From Porodaedalea pini (taxonomy: Eukaryota > Basidiomycota > Agaricomycetes > Hymenochaetales > Hymenochaetaceae): a stretch of DNA of 23,084 nt. Position numbers and translations under genes: made by a program. A model generated the notes under the pieces. The model was not told the origin of the DNA. It did no database searches and saw nothing but the letters and a program-made list of their open reading frames with translations. Below, piece by piece: positions 7,967 through 17,819 of this stretch; positions within the stretch are counted from its first letter, which is position 1; every line of letters starts with the position of its first letter. Location of the stretch: contig NBAY01000174.1 in the NCBI GenBank assembly GCA_002794775.1, positions 1 through 23,084 on the forward strand, in the 5' to 3' direction.

Positions 7967-9632
7967 CTACACTATAACGTCGTTGAAGTAATAGCAACCA
8001 AGGCTTGAGGTCGCAGTCGAGGTTGAGGTTGAAGCACGGGCACCGTGGCGCATGACAAGGTATGAGTCAAAGCCAAGCGCTGCATTCAGCACGATCTAGA
8101 AACCTTGCTCAGAATCGGTTACGTAGTATGCAAAACCATGCGTGTACCTTTCCTTTCGCCTTCCCTACCACAGTCGGCAACCATCGGCTCTCCCTCGAGT
8201 CCATCAACAGGAATACCGCGTCGCGTCCCGCGATGAGTGCTTCTGGTTGAGTAACGTCCTGTTGCACCTGCTGTACGTTCGGCGGTGGGACGGGGTGCCC
8301 TGGCATCGGGATTGATAACGTGATACCCTTCGCGTTCACCCCAGGAAAGATGCGCTTCAACGACTCGGCCGCGCATGCCGCCTTCGCCTTCCCACCTTCC
8401 AAACAATCCTCGAACTCAAACAATGGCTGCCGTACGGGGTTGCTGAACGCAACCGTGCCAGAGTCCACGAGTGTGATATCACGTACGCCCCATCCGAGAA
8501 GAATGCACGCAACATAGCATCCGAGCGTGCCTGCACCCAGCAGTAGACAGCGCGTACCGGCGACCCGCTCCAGGTCAAGTGCAGGGAGAATTCTCCAACG
8601 CATAAGCTTGAGATTGAGATCAACTGCCTGTGCGGCAAGCTGACGCGGGTCAAGCATGGGTGCAAGATCCGCAAGACGTGCCCCTAGTTTTCCGGACGTA
8701 TTCTTCTCCCAGCGAACTGCAGAAGGTTGCTCCGTGGATTCAGCAACGGGGCACTCAGCCACACCAAATCAACTCCGCCAAGGTGCGCCATCCCGAGGCT
8801 TCTCAGAATCGCGCCAGCAAAGCACGCGCATCGTCGCGGGTCCTTGTGTCAAGAAACGCGCACGCAGATAAGCCAGCATATTGCGCAATGGCCAGCCGGG
8901 GGTGCTCGGTACTCGCTGATGGATCCAGGAAGCAGACGAGCTGCTGCGAGGGCGGAACGTCCGCGAAGAAGGTCTTAAATTCTGAGATTGGGGCGACATC
9001 GTATTCGTTACCAGAAGGCCGCGCGAGGAAGAAAGGCAAGGGTGTGGATGGGAGCTTTGCGTGAATGGACGAAAGGGTGGAGGCGCCGAGTGCGTCTGAG
9101 GCGGGCTGCCAACCAGGCCCGGAGATCGACCATGCTGGCTTGGCTACAAGTGCAGAAGGCGAACCAGTAGTAATATTTGTACTTTTTGAGGTCCGCGAAG
9201 GTGATCAAAAGGAATTTATTCAGTGCTTTGATATCACCAGTATCCTTTACGGACTGCCAAATCTAGAGAAAGACAATGGATAAGTACAATGGATAGGAAG
9301 AAGCTACGGGCATATGCGAAGGGGCACGTCAAGAGCTTCAAGGATTCATCTTGTCACGTTTAAGAAAGTCCATCTCACAGATACTCGCTCACAATCGGAA
9401 CCGTGAGTAGTTTTGTGCAGCCCTTCGATATGAGAAATCGAGTCATGACAGAGCCTCTTGCGACTAAGACAAGCGAAAGCTTGCTTGCCTCCTCGACGGA
9501 TTCTCTCCGGAATATACAAGCATTAAGGAGAGACTATGAACCTCTTCAGCAACCTGGTTGAAGAGCGCGGATTTGTCCGCTGCCTTGAAGTCTTCAATTG
9601 TGTTGAAATTCTTACAGCCATTTTCATAAGTC
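7967..9632 (-). pseudogene. ATG7: ATG7 pseudogene (E1-like autophagy enzyme), both ends missing
   Basis: Atg7 activates Atg8 and Atg12 in autophagy. Reading the minus strand from 9632: NFNTIEDFKAADKSALFN and VAEE, an intron-like gap 9541-9263, then [36 protein letters not shown], a shift near 9154, [28 protein letters not shown], a shift at the G5 run 8898-8902, GWPLRNMLAYLRARF, TMRVLCWRD. TGA at 8771-8769 interrupts WRS/FGV (probably CGA to TGA). Next [31 protein letters not shown], the nucleotide-binding [34 protein letters not shown] and [23 protein letters not shown] intron (8147-8096) leads to [18 protein letters not shown] and LGCYYFNDV, then TAG at 7967. The catalytic-Cys segment (family DQxCTV) and the Atg8-binding C-terminus are absent. 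The second Cys of the usual CYFC zinc motif is Phe. Confidence 0.9.
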
Positions 9633-10054
9633 CTGCGACACGTGCATGTCACGTGATATGAGCCGCGGCTGAGCCAACATGTCGAAAAAATTAGAATAAA
9701 TGTCTATTTTCTCTGTAAATTCTGTGCAGTACCTGCCCATTAAGTACTCAAAAAAAAGGCATTGTTCTCAGGAGCAGAAATATGTAAAATAGAGAGCAAT
9801 ATGTTGACTGTGTAGGTGGGTGGAGATCAAACAAGTGCAGCCAGTCTGTTTTCTCATACATTTCCACCGAGATTCAAAAATTATGGCTCCCCTACATATA
9901 CCTATAAAATTCTTTCCTGTGTCTGTAAATTAAGTATATGATTATACCAACAGCTCCTGCAAGTTTGAAGCCAATCCATTCAGTATTTGTGGTGCAGCAG
10001 CAAGGTTTGTGTTCTACTTTGAGCTCTTTCCACCTTCCTTTTCTCACAACAGCA

Positions 10055-10136
10055 CTTGGCTGGCACTTGTAAGCATGTGACTGGTAGGGCTGGCACTTGG
10101 CTGGCACTCGTAGGCATGTGACTGGTAGGGCTAGCA
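10055..10136 (+). repeat. Tandem duplication, 2 x 41 bp
   Basis: Units 10055-10095 and 10096-10136 both start CTTGGCTGGCACT and contain GCATGTGACTGGTAGGGCT. They differ at three positions. Confidence 0.9.
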
Positions 10137-10227
10137 CTCATTAGATAGTGTCCTAACTGAATATGAAAAAAAATTGGAGAAAAATCTGGGACAAAAAAAG
10201 TACTGTATGCTTTATGGTCATAGTAAA
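10136..10227 (+). repeat. 92-bp direct repeat, copy 1
   Basis: It runs from ACTCATTAGAT to TCATAGTAAA and matches 11108-11200 with a handful of substitutions and one extra A. The core is GTGTCCTAACTGAATATG followed by a poly-A run, TTGGAGAAAAAT and another A run. Confidence 0.9.
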
Positions 10228-11107
10228 CAATTAGGTCTTTTGTTCTCAGTGGATTGAAATACAACCACCCTAGCCTAACCCTTTTCAGTTCTGGGAGCTC
10301 TGTGCATTCCGCCAGCTGCAACAGTGCAACCACCATATCTCCATCAATTCAGCATTGTGTCTTGAGATCATTTCAGATTCAGAATTGTCTCGATGAATCA
10401 TTTTGATTTCTGTCTTCACTGGTGAGTTTCTGAGCCTGGGTTGTCAAGGTCATAGTTGCTCTTTGTACTCCGACTGCATTTAGGCACATTTTGCCAGTCG
10501 CCCTCTGTACTCGCACCCCTGAGTCAACATCTAGCCCTGAGTATTCCCCTACACTTCCCTACACTTCCTGACACTATCCCCTCCACTAGACACATTAGAG
10601 TGAACCCCCAGTGGCCGAACTCAACCAGGTCTGAGTCCCTCTGCAGACCCATACCATCGCCTTTCACTGATAGCAAAAAAAGAACTATATATACATGTGT
10701 TTTTTGAATAATAATATAGAGAGAGAGTATGTATGCATGAGATAAGTTATATGGAAATAGAGAATGGAGAAATGAGGAGATGAGGATGAGTGAGCGGGAG
10801 TCAATGGGTGAGTGAATGTAGTATATGCTTGTACAGGACGAAATTTGTGTTAGATTGTTGGATTTTTTTAATAGAAAGATATATTTTATACTTTAATATT
10901 TTTTAGAATGCAGATCTATGCTTATTAGAGTCAACAGGAGTGTTGAATAGTAATTTGAGGAAGGGAGGAGGGGTGGTGGGCATGACGCATCTCATGCCAA
11001 TCATTAATGTCCGAATTGGGTAAGTCACCTCAATGTGTTCCTCCCCTCCTTGTTGAATTTTTTGCTCGTTAACTACACTAACAATTTTAATATAACTTTG
11101 CAGGTGT

Positions 11108-11200
11108 ACTCATTAGATGGTGTCCTAACTGAATATGAAAAAAAAATTGGAGAAAAATCCAGGACAAAAAAAGCACTGTATTATTTATGGTCATAGTAAA
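11108..11200 (+). repeat. 92-bp direct repeat, copy 2
   Basis: This is the same-orientation partner of 10136-10227. Flanking bases on both sides differ, so the repeat is sharply bounded. No TG...CA long-terminal-repeat ends are seen and the interior has no polymerase-like frame. It may be a short dispersed element. Confidence 0.9.
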
Positions 11201-12190
11201 GATCCCCCTGGCAATTTGGGATGTACTGGAAAGCTTATGTCATCAGAGTCAGTTGGGACATGTACTGGAGATCTGCCCGATGATGGATGATGACTCACTG
11301 ATTGGAGGATCTTAGTTCTGGTGGAGCTGCGATATGACTGGATGAGGGACCAAGACAAATGGGGAAGTTGTCACATGGTTATGTTTTCTTTTGACTTTCT
11401 ATGTTTCTCTTTATGTTCTGAGTGTTTTCTCTCCAATGCTCTATGTTTCACCCGGTACACACATTATACTCACTTTGGAATAATTTCTTGTAGATGGATC
11501 TCTTGCACCTTGTATTTAGGGACTCCCCTGTCATAGGTAGCAAAGGAGGGAAATACTACTGCAGAGTTCCCCTCAGATAGGGCAGCTTCTGTGCATGCAG
11601 TTAGTCCCCAATTTTGTAGTTTGTGGCAACCTCGTCTTCAGTCTGATATTGCTACCATTTCATACCAGATTTGATAAATCACTCGTTCTGGCTCAGTACT
11701 GACACACATGTACCAAAATGTACCAAGATTTTTCCCATGCTCATACCGAGCTTATCTTTACTTTATAACTCAACAGAAACACATCCCCAAATGAACTACC
11801 AATCCTAAACAGACTGACATACTGACACTGAACATTTAAACCGGTGAAGAGCCTTTTGGCTTCATTGTCAGGCATAATCAGTAGAATAAATAGATTACAG
11901 CTCAGGCATCAGACTTTTGGAGGGCATATAATGATAATACAAAATGATAAAAGTATAGTATAATTTTTGTAATTATCTATCTGTCTTGTATATGCCTTGT
12001 ATTGCACAAAAACTCTTGTAACGAGCTTGTATCAGACTCAAAGACATTTAGGCACACGACAGGCTGATTAACAGACTTCTATTACCTTATAAGGTATACA
12101 AGACAATACAGGCGACGCGACTTTTTCGTGATGGCCTTTCCGACAACCTCAACTTCACTTCACTTGCCTTGACGCTCTGCAGAGTTCACC

Positions 12191-13612
12191 ATGGCTGCGT
12201 CAACACACACTCTTCCCGTGCTCTTCACGACTCACACGCAATATCCTCTCCCGGCGCAGAAATTCATGATCCCAGCATTGTGGAAGCGTTACCAGTTATC
12301 GCAACTCGTCAACAAGGCGCTCGCGCTCGCGCAGCCAGTTCCGTTCGATTTCATCCTGAGAAAGACTGGCGAACTTCTGAGAGGATCGTTGCAGGAATGG
12401 TGCGAAGCGACTGGGATAGGGATGGTGAGCAGCTGTTTGTGAACAATGCTTTTACGAAACTAATGCGCTGACAGCGAGTTCGAATGACAGGAAGAGACAC
12501 TGGAGATTGAATACGTCGAGTCGCTCCTCCCACCGACGCGCGCCGCAGGAATTCCGCATGATGACTGGGTCTCGGACGTCTCGTGTGGGATACAGGGACA
12601 CTTTGTGACGGCAAGCTACGATGGCCTACTGCGCATATTCGATTCGTCTCAAGCACTCGTCCATACGATTTCGGGTCACGAGGCACCTGTGACCTCTGTC
12701 TGTGTCGTCCCATCAGCAAGTGAAGGCTCAGGAGACGGCAGTGATCTAACGTTGGCGAGCGCATCCCATGACGCATCTTCGCGTCTTACCTCTTACAACG
12801 TCGAGACGAAAACAAGCAAGGCGCTAGCATCTCTTCATCTGCACACCGCTCCCCTCTCATCCATAGCTGCCTCCTCGAGAGGCACGCATCTCCTCACTGC
12901 TGGGTGGGACAACCTGGTCGGCCTTTGGGATACGCAAATTCCATCCTCGGATGAAGTCAATGTTCCTTCTGTCGATGAAGCTAAGAGTCGGAAACGGAGA
13001 CGTCTCGCGACGGATGACGACGCGTCTGGACCGAGACGAAAAGCATCGTCGGCAGTTCTCAAGAGCCATACTTCACGCGTGATGGCTGCACTCTTCTCAC
13101 CCACAGATGATAAGCAGGCGTATAGTGCGTCGCTTGACGCGACAGTGCGCAGCTGGGACGTTGAAGCCGGGGTCTGCCTGCACACGCACACCGTGCCAGA
13201 GGCGCCCTTCATTGCGCTTGCCCATCTGGCCGCACCCCAGGTCCTTGCTGCAGCGTCGACGGACCAAAACGTGCGAATCTTCGACGCCCGCGCGTTCTCG
13301 TCTCAGTCATCGATCAGTGCGACGGCTTCGGTGGTTCTCCAACACGCTAGCACTCCCGCGGCGCTCGCACCTTCGCCTACCAATGCTCACCATGTTGCGA
13401 GCGGCGGATACGACGGCGTCGTGCGCGTGTGGGATGTGCGTAGTACGAAGGGCGCGGTGGCGAGCTTTCGCGCGGGCGAGGGTGCTGATCCGACGACTCG
13501 GGGCGACGGGAAGGTGTTGGGACTGGATTGGAAGAGTGGTGTGATGGCTGTGGGCGGTGAGGCGGGGCTGGATGTGTGGCGCGTGCCGGAAAAGGTGAAG
13601 GAGGCGCGATAG
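12191..13612 (+). CDS. YTM1: Ribosome biogenesis protein YTM1 (WDR12 homologue), 451 aa
   Basis: Exons 12191-12424 and 12491-13612. The 66-nt intron (GTGAGC...CAG) is phase 0. The ATG sits in a strong CACCATGG context. Ytm1 is a WD40 member of the Nop7-Erb1-Ytm1 (PeBoW) complex needed for 27S rRNA processing and 60S assembly in the nucleolus. Residues about 5-85 form the NLE/UBL domain (VLFTTHTQYPLP, then KRYQLSQLVN), which the AAA protein Rea1/Mdn1 contacts to release the complex. Seven WD-type repeats follow: HFVTASYDGLLRIFD, DLTLASASHDAS, HLLTAGWDNLVGLWD, QAYSASLDATVRSWD, LAAASTDQNVRIFD, HVASGGYDGVVRVWD and a weak last one ending GLDVWRV. Between repeats 3 and 4 is a basic insert (KSRKRRR). 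The gene appears intact. Confidence 0.93.
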
Positions 13613-14224
13613 GCCATCGGACTAAAATTTATTTTGGGTAGATCGTAAGGTTGGTTGACCTTTAGTGGTAGTGAGTACATTTCTCTTCGCTTTTTCGTGT
13701 CTCACGAACACTTTCTCGAGCGCGTCCTTCCACCTGACATTCTCTCCTTTCTCCCCGATCTACTTTAACCTTCGCCGTGAGCTTGAGGGAGGACGTTAAT
13801 GCTGATTTCCCCCTTTACAGTGCGTACAGTAACGACCAGACGTACGAGAGCTGCGTCGACTTTACACAGTAGGTGGTCGCTTTATGCGATTTCGCACGAT
13901 GATGGTAATGGCGACGTGCTGAGTTGGATGGCGAGTAAGATGGTAATATCAGTGACGAGTCAGTTGAAGAAAGATGTCGGCTATACGAGTACGTTGTATG
14001 ACGGCGGGACATGTATACATGCTTATTGCTGCTCGGACAATCTAATAATCCCACACACCTCATCAAGATGAAGATAAAGACAAAGACAACGATTCCAATT
14101 CCGATTCATTTTATTTAGTACAAAGTATCAGCATATACGATTTTCAGTTCCACACTACTTTGAGATCACATCAGTATCAGGTTGATAGGTTGAGATTAAG
14201 GTTGAAACCGCAAGGCCAGCACAT
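13613..14224. other. Convergent intergenic region between YTM1 and SOD
   Basis: It carries the 3' flanks of two converging genes. A 90-residue open frame (13799-14071) and its antisense partner show no recognisable motif. No RNA gene or repeat is seen. Confidence 0.6.
14110..14115 (-). promoter_or_regulatory. Polyadenylation signal AATAAA of the SOD gene
   Basis: TTTATT on the plus strand reads AATAAA on the minus strand, about 110 nt past the SOD stop codon. Confidence 0.5.
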
Positions 14225-15107
14225 TTAGAGCTTGGCGGCGTCGACGCCCTGGGTGACGGCGGCATCGTAGCGCTTGGCGGCCTCGTCAAAGTTGACGACG
14301 TGCCAGATGGCCTTCAGATACTGCAACCAATCGTGCCGTTAGCCAACGATATGAAAAGCATATGATAAGGACGCACATCGGGCTTGACGTTGAGGTACTG
14401 GAGGTAGAACGCATGCTCCCAAATGTCGATGCCGATAACGGGGAGAAGGGTGAGCAGCGGGTCCTGGTTCGCGGTCGTCGCGATCTCCAGCTTCTTTGTG
14501 GACGGGTTCACGCCCTGTTCGCAGTTGCGATAACAACATCAGAATCGTACACACAAAAAGACACAGATGAAACGGAAACGTACGAGCCAGCCCCAACCAG
14601 AGCCCTGGATACCAAGCGTCGCAGCATTGAACTTCTGGACGAGCGTATCGAGGCTACCATACTCCTCCTTGATGGCCTTGGCGAATGCGCTGCTCTCATC
14701 AAGCACACCACCCTTGCCGCCCTTCTCCGGCGATGGTGCGAGGTTCTTCCAGAACAGCGAGTGGTTGATGTGTCCACCGCCGTTGAACTTGAGCGCGCCT
14801 TGCAGCGCGATGCGCTCCTTGGGAGTCGAGGCCTTGGCATAGGACTCCTCAGCGGCGTTTAGAGCATTGACGTACGTCTGGTGGTGTTTTGTGTGGTGCA
14901 GCTTCATGATCTTCTCGGAAATGTAAGGTTCGAGCGCATTGTAGGCGTACGGGAGGGGCGGAAGCGTGTGCTGTAGGCGCCGTTGTGAGGGTGAAGCATA
15001 TCACGTTCAGCGGGTGGATATATGCGCGATGATGACAGGCGAGCAGAGATAATAGAAAGGTCAGCGACGAAAGGGATATGAATGAAAGGCAGGGTACACA
15101 CCGGCAT
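14225..15107 (-). CDS. Manganese superoxide dismutase, 208 aa, cytosolic type
   Basis: Minus-strand exons 15107-15102 (ATGCCG only), 14970-14584, 14514-14377 and 14320-14225. The introns (131, 69 and 56 nt) are all GT-AG and phase 0. The product converts superoxide to oxygen and peroxide. It begins [20 protein letters not shown], with metal ligands His27 (KLHHTKHH), His72 ([11 protein letters not shown]), Asp161 and His165 ([13 protein letters not shown]). Gln124 in [10 protein letters not shown] is the residue typical of Mn rather than Fe enzymes. The length suits the family. No mitochondrial presequence precedes the mature-like start, so a cytosolic or peroxisomal form is likely; the C-terminus AAKL is a weak match to a PTS1 tripeptide. 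An alternative upstream start encoding a presequence was not found. The exon 1 model rests on the joined sequence matching the family and is slightly less certain than the rest. Confidence 0.93.
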
Positions 15108-15789
15108 TTTGTATGGGTGAGATGAAGATGGGAGAAGAAAGGAGAGATGGTGCAATCGACGTCAGAATGCGCTTCAGGCTCATAAGATCACGTGATCGTT
15201 GTGTACTGATGTTCGCATCTTCGACTTTAAGTTTAACATGCTAAATGTGGTCATCGCACTCCAAGTTTTTATTTTATCCCCTCTCCTACTTGTCATCTTT
15301 AATGCATTCGGACTCTTGGTAATGACAGGCACTGTCTTGGGAGTCAAAAATATATGAACTCGATGCCACGAGATGGCTGTGTGTGCTTCTCAATGGCTCG
15401 AACGCCGTGCTAACTCGCTGCACGGCCTCAGCATCTGATGACCTTTGCACCGCGTAGCCGACTGCTCTTTTCCCAAAACTCCACCATTTCCCCCTCAATA
15501 AGACTACCTGCTCTTCAGATCCTCCATGTCTCAGCTGCAACGGCTTCGTTCTAGTCCGCAGCATCACGAAAACAAGACAAATATTACATTTGCATACATT
15601 TAATTGTAAGAAATGAAATATGTAAATTATATGCAAGCCTTGTGGGTAATATTGTATGCCATTACACTGGTCGGCGCTTCTTACAAGGCTCGTAATAATT
15701 GTCAAAGCTCACAAGACTTATGGAGATTGTAATTCTCCATGATTCTTGTCAGACATTACCAGAACTACAATCACATGTAATTACTTGGG
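15108..15789. other. Intergenic; SOD upstream region and AT-rich sequence
   Basis: The first about 150 bases are the SOD 5' flank. The remainder is increasingly AT-rich with no gene-like frame. The 139-residue minus frame at 15286-15705 has no recognisable motif and biased composition. Confidence 0.5.
15711..15749. repeat. Short imperfect hairpin
   Basis: Arms 15711-15726 (ACAAGACTTATGGAGA) and 15734-15749 pair at 14 of 16 positions around a 7-nt loop. It is not followed by a T run that would suggest an RNA polymerase III terminator. Confidence 0.6.
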
Positions 15790-16010
15790 ACACCAAGAAG
15801 AAAATAGAAAAAGTAGCTTTTTGGTTTTCTTTTGCTCCTTTTTTTTATTTTATAATATTTCCTTTCTTAACTGTTTCTCAAATTTCAGGTTTCTTAATTT
15901 CTCAGGTTTCATTCTTTTTCTTAGTGCTGCAGGTCTTGAACTCACGACCTCTCTCTTATAATTTGCTTAAGGATTTCAATATACCACTAAACCATTTATG
16001 CTTAAATACA
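15790..16010 (-). repeat. tRNA-derived SINE-like remnant
   Basis: On the minus strand an A-box-like TGGTTTAGTGG (plus 15984-15994) is followed 40 nt later by a B-box-like GAGTTCAAGACC (plus 15932-15943). This is the spacing and order of the RNA polymerase III promoter inside a tRNA. The stems do not pair as a functional tRNA should. Downstream on that strand is an A-rich body with AAGAAACCTGA-type repeats and an A8 run at 15839-15846. A tRNA-like head followed by an A-rich tail is the architecture of a SINE. It lies directly upstream of the truncated HMG-box gene. No clear target-site duplication was found. Confidence 0.5.
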
Positions 16011-16099
16011 GGTGCAAGGCCAGTACACATGAACAATACGGATCTCATTCAGACCTGGACTTAGAAAACACGTCAAGATGTGACACATCGTTACACCTT

Positions 16100-17225
16100 G
16101 CTTGCTTCCACCACCATCTTGCCACAAAATTTCTCCAGCGCCAGGCCGACCTGTCCAAGACGATCTCCCAGCAGTGGCACTCGCTCTCCGCAGAGGAACA
16201 CAAATACTGGGACGACCTTGCGAAGCAGCGCAAGAGGGAGCATGAAGAGATGTATCCTTGGTATGTCTATCAGCCCACACGCACTGTCAAGGAGAAAAAG
16301 GGCAAGGCAGAGTCGACGGCGGGTGGGCAGGTGAGGAAGAAGAAGGATGGGAAGAAGGAGCGTCGTGACCGTACCAGTCGAGCAGCCGTGTGCGCGGTTC
16401 CGGTGCGCGTGCCCGCAACAGTTCCTTGTGCTCCACCACCAGCACCACCAGCACCACGAACGTCTCCTCATCTGCATCGACCGCCGACTCAGAGGACTTC
16501 AGCGAGCTCGACTCACTCTCCACCGACGGGTCTCTCTATTGTCCGTATGGCTATGCGAACTGCGGGTGCAGCAGCATGCGCGAAGTCGAGATGGCAGATC
16601 TCGCGGACTTCGACATGAGCGAATCGGAGGGATTGCAGGGCCAGGGTCACGGTCAGACGCTCTCGCTCCCGCTGAGCCTCTCGATGCCCTCGCTCTCCGG
16701 TGCATCTGGTTCTGGATCAGGAGCGAGCCTTGCGATCGACACGCCTCTCTCGAATCGGGCCCGCTCAGCACGTCTTCCTACTCGTACTCGCACGACGGTG
16801 GACATGGGCACGGACACGGACACTTGCTTTCCGCGCAAATCCCGACTCAGACCGCCCAGAGCCTAGTTCCCGGACCGCTTAGCTTTGTCCTCCCGCAGAA
16901 CCGCCGCTCGACGAGCGCACCGGGTGCACCGACGCCACCGACGATGCCAGCTGACCTCTACCCGCCTGCGCCTCCTACAATCAAGATCCCGAGGCTGCTT
17001 GAGACGGTGCCTGGTTCGAACAGTAGCTCGGCGGTTGGCTCACCTGCGACGCATGAGGGCAGCGAAGGCGTGCAGCAACGCAGATGGATGGCCACGGCCA
17101 GCAAAGACAAGGAGAGTTTGGTGGGATGAGCGGTTTCCAGTTCCTGAACTCGCATCCACAGTCCATGAGCTACGGTATGCCAGGGCAGGTTCCCGGTTTC
17201 TCGACTGCTGGCGGTGAGATGCAGG
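16100..17225 (+). pseudogene. HMG-box transcription factor pseudogene (5'-truncated, frameshifted)
   Basis: After an acceptor-like TTTCTCCAG at 16130-16138 the frame reads RQADLSKTISQQWHSLSAEE, then KYWDDLAKQRKREHEEMYPW and YVYQPTR. This is the C-terminal two helices of a MATA-type HMG box. The preceding helix (usually PNAFxLFR) is missing; a SINE-like repeat lies upstream. A basic stretch follows (KKKDGKKERRDR). The rest is low-complexity and disordered, and moves through frames: near 16390 to SSLCSTTSTTSTT and FSELDSLSTDGSLYCPYGYA; near 16745 to LSTSSYSYSHDGGHGHGHGH and QNRRSTSAPGAP; near 17115 to MSGFQFLNSHPQSMSYGMPG. It ends at a donor-like CAG/GTGTGT at 17225. Three shifts in 750 bases and loss of half the DNA-binding domain argue for a pseudogene. 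Assembly errors could account for some shifts but not for the missing helix. Confidence 0.75.
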
Positions 17226-17819
17226 TGTGTTTTTTCTGCTTTTCGTAATAGTGCATCTCGATGTCTGATCATTTCTTGTTGATCGTAAAGCATAACTCCA
17301 TGTTTCGGGTCTACAAGGAACAGGTGCCCGTCACCGCTAAGCCTCGCCCTCGCGCGCTCATAATAATAATATTGTTGCTTAAGACTCGTCATGCCCTTCT
17401 GTGCAAATGTATTCAAATCCAAATAATTTTATTGTGCATATAATTAATTATAAAGTGCATAAAGTACTTGTACAAGCCTACAATTAAGTTGAGAGCCTTG
17501 TTATATGATTACATTGAGTCGCAGTGCTTGTGGATAGCTACATTCAAATGAAAGCCTTGTGGTTGCTTGTCAGTGCTTGTAATCACATATACTATGATAT
17601 AGGCAGTGCTGATCCTTGCCTAATGCGTGTCAGAACTAAATGTCACTACCAGCCGCGGATAGTTTTCGTGATGAGCGAGATGATCAAGACCGGTAAGATG
17701 CAAACTTTAGTAATTGACCTGTAGACGAAGTCGCACTGATCTCGTTTATCCTAAAGCTTCCTTCATTTGAAAGGTACCGCATTCTGTTTGCACCTTCGCA
17801 CTTTGTTTTGACTTTCCAT
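17226..17819. other. AT-rich gap before the NLR relic
   Basis: No supported gene. Words such as GCCTTGT, GCTTGTAATC and ATATAATTAATTATA recur and resemble the AT-rich sequence at 15590-15720 and 19740-19990, hinting at a dispersed repeat. A lost first exon of the NLR relic may lie around 17640-17700 (VMSEMIKT followed by a GTAAGA donor), but this is not secure. Confidence 0.35.

Larger units (their letters stand above)
9633..12190. other. Gene-poor 2.5-kb stretch
   Basis: I see no protein similarity in any frame. Short open frames (for example 9892-10336 minus, 10456-10707 plus, 11321-11536 plus) have no recognisable motifs. The stretch contains a 41-bp tandem duplication, a pair of 92-bp direct repeats about 970 bp apart, and AT-rich segments. 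The last 150 bases or so hold the YTM1 promoter and leader. Confidence 0.6.

Noticed and set aside
8630..9064. 144-residue plus-strand open frame and neighbours
   Set aside because: These are antisense shadows of the ATG7 relic, whose minus-strand translation is clearly family-like.
9892..10336. Two overlapping minus-strand open frames
   Set aside because: The repeated phrases (ALPVTCLRVPAKC-like) simply translate the 41-bp tandem duplication; there is no other support.
10136..11200. LTR retrotransposon
   Set aside because: The 92-bp repeats lack TG...CA ends, and no primer-binding site or polymerase/integrase sequence lies between them.
13799..14071. 90-residue open frame between YTM1 and SOD
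   Set aside because: There is no motif, an equally long antisense frame exists, and it lies in convergent 3' flanks.
14904..15155. 83-residue minus frame beginning MPVCTLPF, considered as a SOD presequence
   Set aside because: It reads through the 131-nt intron in a frame that does not join the SOD frame; splicing ATGCCG to CACACG gives the family-like start instead.
15286..15705. 139-residue minus open frame
   Set aside because: No recognisable domain; it lies in AT-rich intergenic sequence.
15932..15994. A genuine tRNA gene on the minus strand
   Set aside because: The A and B boxes are recognisable, but the acceptor and anticodon stems do not pair, and the A-rich tail points to a SINE.
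16100..17225. HMG-box gene as a mating-type gene
   Set aside because: Basidiomycete mating loci are homeodomain and pheromone/receptor genes; none is nearby and the HMG box is incomplete.
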